A DNA stretch of 6,727 nt from contig JARFRI010000105.1 in assembly GCA_029287335.1 (NCBI GenBank), positions 1 through 6,727 on the forward strand, in the 5' to 3' direction. Positions 1-6,526 of this stretch are shown in pieces. The notes under the pieces are model-generated. The model did not search any database. It was given only the letters and a program-made list of their open reading frames with translations, and was not told the origin of the DNA. Position 1 is the first letter of the stretch, and each line of letters begins with the position of its first letter. Source of the DNA: Phycisphaera sp. Its GTDB lineage: Bacteria > Planctomycetota > Phycisphaerae > Phycisphaerales > Phycisphaeraceae. The position numbers and the translations under genes are program-made.

Positions 1-29
1 GTGGGCTCGGAGATGTGTATAAGAGACAG
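1..29 (+). other. Nextera transposase adapter left in the assembly
   Basis: The 29 bases match, base for base, the 3' part of the Illumina Nextera read-2 adapter as I remember it. They include the complete 19-base Tn5 mosaic end, AGATGTGTATAAGAGACAG, at 11-29. Genomic sequence therefore begins at about base 30, and this stretch should be trimmed. It also shows that the left edge is the end of a sequencing fragment or contig, so nothing can be said about what lies further left. Confidence 0.97.
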
Positions 30-100
30 GTCGAGGCCCGGCCGTCGCAGTAGCCCCCGCAAATTCGCACGCGACACCGGCAATAGAAAAGTCGTATGAA

Positions 101-164
101 AGCGGGTGAAGAGATTCGAGCGCTCAACATTCGCCTTGGAAAATCCACTGGATGCCTCGCTCTA
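101..164 (-). pseudogene. Decayed tRNA-Gly fragment (3' half)
   Basis: Bases 101-140 match 2331-2370 of the intact tRNA-Gly at 36 of 40 positions and in the same orientation. They cover the discriminator base, the 3' acceptor strand, the T arm, the variable loop and the 3' half of the anticodon arm. Beyond 140, ten unmatched bases (141-150) intervene, then a weak match resumes, including CGCTCTA at 158-164 from the D-arm side. The 5' acceptor strand and a proper D arm are missing. One T-stem pair is lost, and the T-loop no longer begins with TTC. The remaining anticodon loop would read UCC, where the intact gene reads CCC. It cannot fold as a tRNA. It could be the scar of integration at a tRNA 3' end, or the remnant of a duplicated glycine tRNA. 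Confidence 0.8.
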
Positions 165-229
165 AACACTTGAAAACCCTTGTTTTAATGGTGATTCGTA
201 AATAAGTATCGAGTAACGACCAAACGAAT

Positions 230-233
230 GGAG
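230..233 (+). promoter_or_regulatory. Ribosome binding site of the DUF2237 gene
   Basis: GGAG lies seven bases before the ATG at 241, which is normal spacing. It supports this start. No other in-frame ATG occurs before the conserved NVLGG block, which begins only ten residues into the protein. Confidence 0.65.
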
Positions 234-240
234 TGCCGGG

Positions 241-621
241 ATGATCAGCAAAGCGAAGATAACAAAGAAGAACGTACTCGGTGGCGAGTTACAGCCATGC
301 TGCTGCGACCCGATGACAGGTTTCTTTAGGGACGGCTATTGCCGCACCGGTGACACCGACCAAGGCCGTCACGTCGTGTGTGCTCAAATGACGGCCGAGT
401 TCCTGAACTTCACCAAGAAGCGTGGCAACAACCTGTCAAGCCCGCATCCTGAATACGATTTCCCGGGACTCGACCCCGGCGACCGCTGGTGCCTGTGCGT
501 CCTGCGCTGGAAAGAAGCTCAGGATCATGGCGTCGCCCCGCCGGTCGTCTTGGAGGCTTGTGACGAAGCGGCGTTAAGTGTTGTGCCGCTGGACACGCTC
601 AAGGCTCATGCCCTTGAGTAA
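241..621 (+). CDS. DUF2237 family protein
   Basis: This 126-residue protein is recognisably a full-length member of the DUF2237 family of small bacterial proteins, whose function is unknown. It has the family blocks in order: NVLGG (11-15), CCCDPMTGFFRDGYCRTG (20-37), a central HVVCAQMTAEFL (44-55), RGNNLSSPHPEYDFPGLDPGDRWCLC (61-86) and GVAPPVVLEAC (97-107). Eight cysteines (20, 21, 22, 34, 47, 84, 86, 107) are conspicuous for such a small protein. Metal binding or redox chemistry is conceivable but is only inference. There is no signal peptide or membrane segment, so it is probably cytoplasmic. It is a single-gene unit that converges on the oxidoreductase gene across 138 bp, so the two are not an operon. 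It lies between the tRNA fragment and the intact tRNA-Gly. Family membership is firm. No role can be assigned. Confidence 0.92.
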   Translation: MISKAKITKKNVLGGELQPCCCDPMTGFFRDGYCRTGDTDQGRHVVCAQMTAEFLNFTKKRGNNLSSPHPEYDFPGLDPGDRWCLCVLRWKEAQDHGVAPPVVLEACDEAALSVVPLDTLKAHALE

Positions 622-759
622 ACCGCCCCGCGAGCGGCGTGGCTCAGCGAGGGCAGCTTCCCGGGGGCTTGATCGTCATACATGTACTACGAATTGCATC
701 TGCGGCAGATACTTCCCTCAGCATACTGACCACTTGTTTGGGCCAACTCGATCGAGCGA

Positions 760-2124
760 CTAGGCGAGCTTATAAAATTCTTCCCAGCCCTTTCGTGGGG
801 GGTGGCCTTTGAGTAGTTCGTTGGCTCGGGCGTTGTTGGTGATCGTTCTTGTCTTGGCGTCGAATTTGAGATCTTCGCCGAGGCGTTGAGCGATGCAGCC
901 GAGCATGAACACCTGCGTCAGCGGTCCGGCCACGGCGAAGGACGCGTTGCAATACGGGTCGAGGCCGGCGGCGGCTTTCAGGAAGTTGTCCATGTGATTG
1001 GTGGACGTTTCACTTTTGGCCGAGTCGGGAAGGTTTGCCGAGACTTCCTGTTGCTTGTCTCCGCCGACGATCTTGAGGCCTGCATTATGCGTGCCGCCGA
1101 CAAAGGTCAGGTCGTCGCTGTAGATGGCCTTGCCGCACTTGGGGATGTCCACGCCTTCTTCGGTGGTTGGGCGATTGTTCACGCCGTCAAACCAGTTGAT
1201 GGTCATCTCGGGCATGCCGGGGCCGCGCTCGGGGAAGTCAAAGGCGATCGTCGTGCCGTGCGGGTAGATGAAGTCGTTTGGCTTGATGATTTTCTCGGCG
1301 CGGATCGTGTGCGGCAGGTCGAGTTTGAGGAATCGGTGGACGGTGTCCAGCGTGTGCGGGCCCCAGTCACCAAACGCACCGCAGCCGTAGTCATACCAGC
1401 CACGCCAGTTGCCTGGGTCGAACTTGCTGTTGTAAGGATGCATCGGCGCGGTTGTCGCCCAGGCATCCCAGTTCATGCCTTCGGGCATTGCTTCGGCTTC
1501 AGGGAAGCCCTTGACGTCGCCCCATGGGTGCCAACGCCGGCCCTTGTTCATGCAGGCGTCGACCTTGCGGACGTTCTTGATGACGCCGTTGTCCACCCAC
1601 GATTGGAACTGCAGGCGTTGTCCGCTTGAATGGCCTTGATTGCCCATCTGGCACATCACCCCGTACTTCTTCTCGGCGGCCATCAACAGTTCACACTCTT
1701 CAAAGGTGTGAGCAAGCGGCTTTTCGACGTAGACATGGATGCCCATCGACATCGCGAGCATCGCAATGGGGAAGTGAGAGTGATCGGGCGTGCCGATCGT
1801 ACACGCATCAATCTTGTCTCCCATTTTCTCGAACATCACGCGGAAATCATCGAAGATCACCGCGTCGTCACACTTGCCCTTCTGCTTGTTCTTGAAACCC
1901 TCGGCCCGAGACGGCACCACGTCGCAAAGTGCAACGCATTGCGTCAGTTCATGGCCAACGGCCTCAGCACCGATCTTGCCCCCGCGGTTTGCACAGCCGA
2001 TGACCGCCAGATTCAACTTATCGTTCTTCGCGACCGCCCCGTTGGCGTAACCCGGCAGGAACGCCGCTGCGGCGGAGAGTGCAACGGAGTGCTTCAACAA
2101 TTCACGGCGATTAAGTCGGCTCAT
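760..2124 (-). CDS. Tat-exported Gfo/Idh/MocA family oxidoreductase
   Basis: This is a 454-residue NAD(P)-dependent oxidoreductase, probably acting on a sugar, polyol or sugar derivative outside the cytoplasm. The N-terminus carries a twin-arginine signal (NRRELLKHS, residues 5-13), a hydrophobic stretch (14-26) and a likely cleavage site near residue 30. The Rossmann domain starts at LNLAVIGCANRGG (37-49), a variant glycine-rich loop. The family's EKP motif, with the catalytic lysine, is VEKP (133-136). The C-terminal substrate half has GAFGDWGPHTLDTVHRF (249-265), with the conserved Asp and His residues, and ends in RANELLKGHPPRKGWEEF (433-450), typical of the planctomycete subgroup. The length fits that subgroup. 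AAAGGA six bases before the ATG supports the start. Exported relatives are thought to carry their cofactor bound when translocated by Tat. No transporter or pathway gene is adjacent, so the substrate cannot be named. Confidence 0.93.
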   Translation of the reverse strand: MSRLNRRELLKHSVALSAAAAFLPGYANGAVAKNDKLNLAVIGCANRGGKIGAEAVGHELTQCVALCDVVPSRAEGFKNKQKGKCDDAVIFDDFRVMFEKMGDKIDACTIGTPDHSHFPIAMLAMSMGIHVYVEKPLAHTFEECELLMAAEKKYGVMCQMGNQGHSSGQRLQFQSWVDNGVIKNVRKVDACMNKGRRWHPWGDVKGFPEAEAMPEGMNWDAWATTAPMHPYNSKFDPGNWRGWYDYGCGAFGDWGPHTLDTVHRFLKLDLPHTIRAEKIIKPNDFIYPHGTTIAFDFPERGPGMPEMTINWFDGVNNRPTTEEGVDIPKCGKAIYSDDLTFVGGTHNAGLKIVGGDKQQEVSANLPDSAKSETSTNHMDNFLKAAAGLDPYCNASFAVAGPLTQVFMLGCIAQRLGEDLKFDAKTRTITNNARANELLKGHPPRKGWEEFYKLA

Positions 2125-2130
2125 GGCTTT

Positions 2131-2136
2131 TCCTTT
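2131..2136 (-). promoter_or_regulatory. Ribosome binding site of the oxidoreductase
   Basis: Read on the minus strand, AAAGGA sits six bases before the ATG at 2124-2122. It is a good Shine-Dalgarno match at normal spacing. It fixes the start that includes the twin-arginine signal. Confidence 0.65.
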
Positions 2137-2218
2137 GGGTCAATGGCGGGAATGGATGGCGTGTGTTGAATGACACGCCTCAGATAGTCAAGCGAAGGTA
2201 AAGGTTAGCGCGTCTCCA

Positions 2219-2264
2219 AAGGCCCAAAAGAACTTTGGTAGTTCTACCAGTGTTTCAGGGCCTT
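2219..2264 (-). promoter_or_regulatory. Nested inverted repeat between tRNA-Gly and the oxidoreductase
   Basis: An outer pair, AAGGCCC (2219-2225) and GGGCCTT (2258-2264), encloses a perfect inner inverted repeat, TGGTAG-TT-CTACCA (2236-2249). A third pair, AGAACT (2229-2234) and AGTTCT (2240-2245), overlaps and competes with the inner one. The structure lies downstream of the tRNA 3' end and 95 bp upstream of the oxidoreductase start, with both genes on the minus strand. It could stop or process the tRNA transcript, form part of the oxidoreductase leader, or act as an operator. No T-tract follows the outer stem, so a classical terminator is not supported. Confidence 0.4.
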
Positions 2265-2330
2265 CAGGTCACGCTGCCCGAAGCAGGCGGTTTCACGTAT
2301 GTGGTGATTGACCATGTGTTTAGATTATAA

Positions 2331-2402
2331 AGCGGGTGAAGAGATTCGAACTCTCGACATTCGCCTTGGGAAGGCGACGCTCTACCACTGAGCTACACCC
2401 GC
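2331..2402 (-). tRNA. tRNA-Gly(CCC)
   Basis: The minus strand folds into a complete 72-base cloverleaf. The acceptor stem is GCGGGTG with CACCCGC. The D arm is GCTC-AGTGGTA-GAGC. The anticodon stem is TCGCC/GGCGA around the loop TTCCCAA, giving anticodon CCC, which reads GGG codons. The variable loop is ATGTC. The T arm is GAGAG-TTCGAAT-CTCTT with one G-U pair. The discriminator base is U, as usual for bacterial tRNA-Gly. The CCA end is not encoded and must be added after transcription. Its 3' end faces the DUF2237/oxidoreductase region, and its 3' half is repeated at 101-140. Confidence 0.97.
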
Positions 2403-2403
2403 G

Positions 2404-2447
2404 TCGGCCCTAAGCCACTGCGTTATGTGATCTTACATAGGGCCCGA
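2404..2447. repeat. Inverted repeat upstream of tRNA-Gly
   Basis: GGCCCTA (2406-2412) and TAGGGCC (2438-2444) are perfectly complementary. The stem extends by two pairs (C2405-G2446 and T2404-A2447) if C2445 bulges out. The arms enclose 25 bases and sit immediately 5' of the tRNA-Gly, covering the region where its promoter must lie. It could be an operator or a leader structure. No T-tract follows on either strand, so I do not call it a terminator. Confidence 0.4.
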
Positions 2448-2458
2448 TTGGCGGGCAA
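2430..2458 (-). promoter_or_regulatory. Candidate sigma-70 promoter for tRNA-Gly
   Basis: On the minus strand, TTGCCC (2458-2453, four of six matches to the -35 consensus) is followed after 17 bases by TAAGAT (2435-2430, four of six matches to the -10 consensus). Transcription would start near 2422, about 20 bases before the mature tRNA 5' end. The spacing is ideal but the boxes are imperfect. The -10 box lies inside the loop of the inverted repeat at 2404-2447. Confidence 0.35.
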
Positions 2459-2588
2459 ACGATCACAGCAGGCCGATTGCACTGTTTTTGATCGCCTCTG
2501 TGCCTCGTACAGTCACATTCGTATGACCGGCGGCGATTCTTGGTAAACTGTTCGGCTCGATACACCCCGCCCAAGCACCGACACATAT

Positions 2589-4577
2589 ATGACGACTGAC
2601 TCTACCGACATGCCCGATCCCGATGGGGACGAGGCAACGAATGTTCGCTTTACTGATCTGGCCCTGCCCCAGCGGCTGCTCGATGCACTGGAGGAGGACG
2701 GCTACACCGAACCTTCGCCGATCCAGGCAGCGATCATCCCGCCCCTGCTCGCGGGTCGTGATGTGATCGGCCAAGCGCAGACCGGCACGGGTAAGACCGC
2801 CGCGTTCGCCCTGCCGATCCTCGCGCAACTTGCCGCCGACCATGAATCCGGACACAAGCACCCCAGCGGACCGTCGGTCCTGATCCTCACGCCGACCCGT
2901 GAGTTGGCGATCCAAGTCGCCGACGCCCTGGCCAAGTACGCGCGCAAGCTCTCGCACATCGACGTCTTAGCGGTCTACGGCGGCGCGGACTTCCGTGGCC
3001 AGGCCATCCCGCTGAAGCGCGGCGTCGATATCGTCGTGGGCACACCGGGCCGGGTCATGGACCACATGCGTCGCAAGACGCTGGACGTCAGCAATATTCG
3101 GACGCTCGTGCTCGACGAGGCCGACGAGATGCTGCGCATGGGTTTTGTCGAGGATGTGGAGTGGGTGCTGAGCGAAACGCCGCCGGGCCGACAGGTCGCG
3201 TTGTTCTCCGCGACGATGCCCGGTGCGATTCAGGCCATCGCCGAACGACAGCTCGACAACCCCGAGCGCATCAAAATCGAAGGCGGCAGCAAGACCGCCG
3301 ACACCGTCCGCCAGCGCTACTGGCGTGTTGAAGGCATGACCAAGGTCGATGCGCTATGCAGGCTGCTGGCCCATGAGCCGGTCGACTCGGCGCTCGTCTT
3401 CGTCCGCACGCGCGAAGCCACCGCAAGCCTGGCCCGACACCTCCAGGACGCCGGCTACCCCGCGGCACCCCTGTCCGGCGACATCGCCCAGAGCCAACGC
3501 GAACGCACCATCAACGCCCTGCGCAAGGGCAAGCTCAAGCTCGTCGTTGCCACCGACGTCGCGGCGCGCGGCATCGACGTCAAGAGCATCTCCCACGTCT
3601 TCAACTTCGACGTCCCCGAAGACACCGAGGCCTACATCCACCGCATCGGCCGAACCGGCCGCGCCGGCCGCACCGGCGAAGCGATCCTCTTCGTCGAAAA
3701 CCGCCAACGCCGACTGCTGCAAAACATCGAGCGCGCGACCGGGTCGACCATCGAAAAGATGGACATGCCCTCGGCCGAGGACATCCACCTCCTCCAACTC
3801 GATCGTTTCGCCGAGCAACTCAAGGAACGCGTGGCCTACAAAGGCAAGACGCCTAAGCCCGCCGCACTGCGTGGGTTCATCGAGCAGATCTGCCTCGACA
3901 CTGGGCGGGATGCCATTGATATCGCTGCGTATCTCGTCGGGCCGGCGATGAAGAGCACGGTCGGCATCGTGCCAACAACAAGTGCCGACAACACCACCCC
4001 GCACACCCCAAGCGATCGAACACCGCCGCGTGCCGCCCCCACCAGCTTCAAGCCCCTGCCGGGCAAGGTCGAGAAGTACCGCGTCGCGGTCGGCGGTGAC
4101 GACGGCGTCGAGCCGGGCAACCTGGTCGGCGCGATCGCCAACGAAGCGGGCATCGATGGCAAGTCCATCGGCAGCATCCGCATCTTTAAGGCCTACAGCA
4201 CGGTCGAACTGCCCGCGGGCATGCCGGACAACGTGCTGAAGCTGCTACAGAACACAAAGGTCAAAAACAAACCGCTTCGGATGCAGCTCTTCAAGCCCGG
4301 CTCTTGGTCGGCCCCAAGTACCGACGCCAAGCCATCGCCGACCAAGCCAGCATCAGCCAAACCCGCGCCAACCAAACCCAAAAAATTCGCCAAGACTGCG
4401 AAGCCCGAAAAGGCCAGCACCCACCGCAAGGGTCCGTCCAAGCCCAATACAAAAACGGCCGCGAAGGCCAACAAGAAAAAGTCTGCCAAGGCAGCGGGCA
4501 ACAGCATCCTCAAGAATAAGACCAAGGTAAAGTTCAAGGCCAAGCCAAAGGCTAAGGCCAAACCAAAGTCGAAGTAG
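2589..4577 (+). CDS. deaD: DEAD-box ATP-dependent RNA helicase, DeaD/CsdA type
   Basis: This 662-residue helicase unwinds RNA duplexes in the cytoplasm. DeaD proteins act in ribosome assembly, mRNA decay and cold adaptation. The motifs are complete: Q motif GYTEPSPIQ (38-46) with upstream F21, motif I AQTGTGKT (63-70), Ia PTRELA (102-107), Ib TPGR (152-155), II DEAD (176-179), III SAT (207-209), V ATDVAARGID (321-330) and VI HRIGRTGRAG (351-360). Residues 400-455 resemble the DeaD helical dimerisation region. Residues 496-569 match the DbpA-like RNA-binding domain, with the diagnostic VGAIANEAGI (513-522) and STVELPAGMP (537-546). A lysine-rich tail (577-662) follows. The length is close to that of E. 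coli DeaD. No Shine-Dalgarno sequence precedes the ATG; Met8 is an alternative start and also lacks one. The gene is probably co-directional or co-transcribed with the Uup gene, 78 bp downstream. The domain pattern favours DeaD over other DEAD-box families. Confidence 0.93.
   Translation: MTTDSTDMPDPDGDEATNVRFTDLALPQRLLDALEEDGYTEPSPIQAAIIPPLLAGRDVIGQAQTGTGKTAAFALPILAQLAADHESGHKHPSGPSVLILTPTRELAIQVADALAKYARKLSHIDVLAVYGGADFRGQAIPLKRGVDIVVGTPGRVMDHMRRKTLDVSNIRTLVLDEADEMLRMGFVEDVEWVLSETPPGRQVALFSATMPGAIQAIAERQLDNPERIKIEGGSKTADTVRQRYWRVEGMTKVDALCRLLAHEPVDSALVFVRTREATASLARHLQDAGYPAAPLSGDIAQSQRERTINALRKGKLKLVVATDVAARGIDVKSISHVFNFDVPEDTEAYIHRIGRTGRAGRTGEAILFVENRQRRLLQNIERATGSTIEKMDMPSAEDIHLLQLDRFAEQLKERVAYKGKTPKPAALRGFIEQICLDTGRDAIDIAAYLVGPAMKSTVGIVPTTSADNTTPHTPSDRTPPRAAPTSFKPLPGKVEKYRVAVGGDDGVEPGNLVGAIANEAGIDGKSIGSIRIFKAYSTVELPAGMPDNVLKLLQNTKVKNKPLRMQLFKPGSWSAPSTDAKPSPTKPASAKPAPTKPKKFAKTAKPEKASTHRKGPSKPNTKTAAKANKKKSAKAAGNSILKNKTKVKFKAKPKAKAKPKSK
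4536..4571 (+). repeat. Two 18-base tandem repeats in the helicase tail
   Basis: Two adjacent copies (4536-4553 and 4554-4571) match at 15 of 18 positions and encode KAKPKA and KAKPKS at the extreme C-terminus. A looser ten-residue repeat, KPSPTKPASA then KPAPTKPKKF, is encoded further upstream (residues 581-600). The pattern suggests the basic tail grew by small in-frame duplications. Confidence 0.6.
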
Positions 4578-4578
4578 C

Positions 4579-4644
4579 GTGGGTAAAATCACCCGACCAG
4601 CCAATACGGTTTAGATACCCACAACGCGCACCGCCTGTTTTTTT
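4579..4644 (+). other. Stem-loop and T7 tract between helicase and Uup genes
   Basis: GTGGGTA (4579-4585) pairs with TACCCAC (4616-4622) across a 30-base loop. A shorter competing pair, GGGT/ACCC, lies at 4581-4584 and 4591-4594. A run of seven T residues follows at 4638-4644, fifteen bases after the stem and only eleven before the Uup start codon. The distance argues against a normal intrinsic terminator. It could attenuate read-through into the Uup gene or be chance. Confidence 0.3.
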
Positions 4645-4655
4645 GAAACTTCATC

Positions 4656-6494
4656 ATGGCAACACTCCTCAATGCCCGCGGCCTGTCCAAGACCTACGGC
4701 ACACACACCCTGTTCTCCAACATCGTCATCGGGCTGGTCGAAGGCGACCGGCTCGGTTTGATCGGTCCCAACGGCGCGGGTAAATCCACCCTGCTGAAAA
4801 TGCTCGCCGGACTCATTGAGATCGACGAGGGCGAGATCACCCGCCGCCGCCAACTCTCGTTCGCCTACGTCGCCCAGGACGACCCGTTCGAACCCGACGC
4901 CACACCGCTAAACACCGTCGTGCAGTCGCTCACGGATCTGAATGAACCGGACCACCACGCGCTGGACGACGAGACCCGCGCCGCGATCACCCTGTCTCAG
5001 TTGGGCTTCACGGATTTAGATCAGCCGATCGGCACGCTCTCCGGCGGCTGGCGCAAACGACTATCCATTGCCTGCGCGATCGTGCGCGAGCCGCAAGTGC
5101 TCATGCTCGACGAGCCGACCAACCACCTGGACCTCGAAGGCGTGCTCTGGCTTGAGCAGTTCGTCAAGCAGGCGGAGATGGCCGTCGTCTGCATCACCCA
5201 CGACCGTACGTTTCTCGAAAGCACCGCCAACCGCATCATCGAACTGTCGACCGCTTATCCCGACGGGTCGTTCGAGGTCAAAGGCAACTACTCCGACTTT
5301 GTTCGCCGTAAAGAAGAGTTCCTCGACGCGCAACAAGCCCAGCAAACCGCCCTGGCCGGGAAGGTGCGCCGCGATACTGCCTGGCTTCGGCAAGGCATCC
5401 AGGGCAGGCAGACGCGCAACAAAACACAAGTCGCCGCGAGTATGGCCAGGCAGGACGATCTCAAATCGCTACAGGGCCGCAACACCGCGACCGGCAAAAG
5501 CGCGGGCGTCAGTTTCCAAGCCAGCGAACGCAAGACCCGCAAGCTGCTCGACGCCCAGGGCATCGGCAAATCGCTGGGCGGCAAACAACTCTTCAGCGAC
5601 CTGGACCTCACCCTATCGCCGGGCATGCGCCTTGGCCTGCTCGGCCCCAACGGCTCGGGCAAGACGACGCTCATGCGCGTGCTCACCGGCGAACTGGCAC
5701 CCGATACCGGCAGCATCACCCCGGCCGACAAGCTGCGCATCGTCAACTTCACCCAGCACCGCGAGGAACTGGACCCCAAAGAAAACCTCCGCGATGCGCT
5801 CTGCCCCGTCGGCGACACCGTCTACTTCGGCGATAAGACCATGCACGTCTCCGCATGGGCCAAGCGTTTCCTCTTCGACCCCGCCAAGTTCCGCACCTCC
5901 GTCGGCGACCTCTCCGGCGGCGAACAAGCGCGCATCCTCATCGCCCGGCTCATGCTCCAGCCCGCAGACCTGCTCATCCTCGACGAGCCCACCAACGACC
6001 TGGATATCCCCACGCTCGAGGTCTTGGAAGAATCCCTGGCCAACTTCCCCGGCGCGATCGTGCTCGTGACGCACGACCGGTTCATGCTCAGAAGGCTGTC
6101 GACCGAGCTCATCGCGTTCGACGGTGAAGGCACCGCCAAGCCCTACGTCAGTTACGAGCAATGGGAAAACGATCAGATCGCCGGCTCCAACAAGCAAGCG
6201 GCCCCGCCCGCAGCAAAAGAACGCAACGATGCCAAGCCCGCGTCATCGAACGCACCGGCCAGCACTGCCACATCGACCAAGAAGCTGAGCTACAAGTTGC
6301 AGCGCGAATTAGATCAGATCGAGGAAACGATCCTCGCGGCCGAGACCGAGCGCGATGCCTTGCAACAACAAGCCGCCGACCCAAAGGTGATGGCCGACCA
6401 TTCCAAACATGCAGCGGTCTGCGATCGACTCGGCAAGGCTCAAGATCGCATCAGCCAACTCTACGAACGCTGGACCGAACTCGAAGCGATGTGA
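4656..6494 (+). CDS. uup: ABC-F family ATPase, Uup type
   Basis: This 612-residue soluble twin-ATPase belongs to the ABC-F group, which acts on ribosomes rather than in transport. Uup has been linked to ribosome function and assembly, tolerance of transposon excision, and replication or branched-DNA metabolism. NBD1 has Walker A GPNGAGKST (37-45), signature LSGGW (128-132), Walker B LMLDEPTNHLD (149-159) and H-loop His182. NBD2 has GPNGSGKTT (330-338), LSGGEQ (419-424), LILDEPTNDLD (440-450) and His473. The linker carries the Uup hallmark AWLRQGIQGRQTRN (242-255). After a low-complexity Ala/Ser/Thr/Pro spacer (510-541), the C-terminal coiled coil opens with KLSYKLQRELDQIEE (543-557) and closes with ERWTELE (604-610), very like E. 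coli Uup. Both ATPase sites look intact, and the length is near the E. coli protein. No transmembrane segment or Shine-Dalgarno sequence is visible. EttA and antibiotic-resistance ABC-F proteins are less likely because they lack this tail. Confidence 0.93.
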   Translation: MATLLNARGLSKTYGTHTLFSNIVIGLVEGDRLGLIGPNGAGKSTLLKMLAGLIEIDEGEITRRRQLSFAYVAQDDPFEPDATPLNTVVQSLTDLNEPDHHALDDETRAAITLSQLGFTDLDQPIGTLSGGWRKRLSIACAIVREPQVLMLDEPTNHLDLEGVLWLEQFVKQAEMAVVCITHDRTFLESTANRIIELSTAYPDGSFEVKGNYSDFVRRKEEFLDAQQAQQTALAGKVRRDTAWLRQGIQGRQTRNKTQVAASMARQDDLKSLQGRNTATGKSAGVSFQASERKTRKLLDAQGIGKSLGGKQLFSDLDLTLSPGMRLGLLGPNGSGKTTLMRVLTGELAPDTGSITPADKLRIVNFTQHREELDPKENLRDALCPVGDTVYFGDKTMHVSAWAKRFLFDPAKFRTSVGDLSGGEQARILIARLMLQPADLLILDEPTNDLDIPTLEVLEESLANFPGAIVLVTHDRFMLRRLSTELIAFDGEGTAKPYVSYEQWENDQIAGSNKQAAPPAAKERNDAKPASSNAPASTATSTKKLSYKLQRELDQIEETILAAETERDALQQQAADPKVMADHSKHAAVCDRLGKAQDRISQLYERWTELEAM

Positions 6495-6526
6495 GATGTT
6501 CCCGTTTTCGATCGCGTATGCCTAAA

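Noticed and set aside
11..29. A natural Tn5/IS50-like transposon end next to a tRNA fragment
   Set aside because: The preceding ten bases are also adapter sequence, so the mosaic end comes from library preparation and not from the genome.
101..172. A second functional tRNA
   Set aside because: No 5' acceptor strand or D arm pairs correctly, the anticodon stem lacks its 5' half, and the T arm has lost a pair and its conserved TTC.
30..240. A promoter for the DUF2237 gene in the AT-richer stretch at about 170-220
   Set aside because: TTGAAA and TTGTTT look like -35 boxes, but no acceptable -10 box lies 16-18 bases downstream of either.
623..639. A bidirectional terminator between the convergent DUF2237 and oxidoreductase genes
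   Set aside because: Only four-base stems can be drawn (CCGC/GCGG or CGCC/GGCG) and no T-tract follows on either strand.
578..763. A 61-codon frame overlapping the end of the DUF2237 gene and the convergent spacer
   Set aside because: It has no ribosome binding site or recognisable domain, and it begins inside a conserved gene.
886..1629. A 247-codon open frame on the plus strand opposite the oxidoreductase
   Set aside because: It lies wholly antisense to a gene with full family motifs, and its translation shows no recognisable domain. It follows from the GC-biased codon use of the real gene.
5068..6069. A 333-codon open frame inside uup in another plus-strand frame
   Set aside because: Its translation is a low-complexity run of Ser, Ala, Pro, Arg and Thr, as expected from out-of-frame reading of GC-rich coding DNA. 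The Uup frame is intact throughout.
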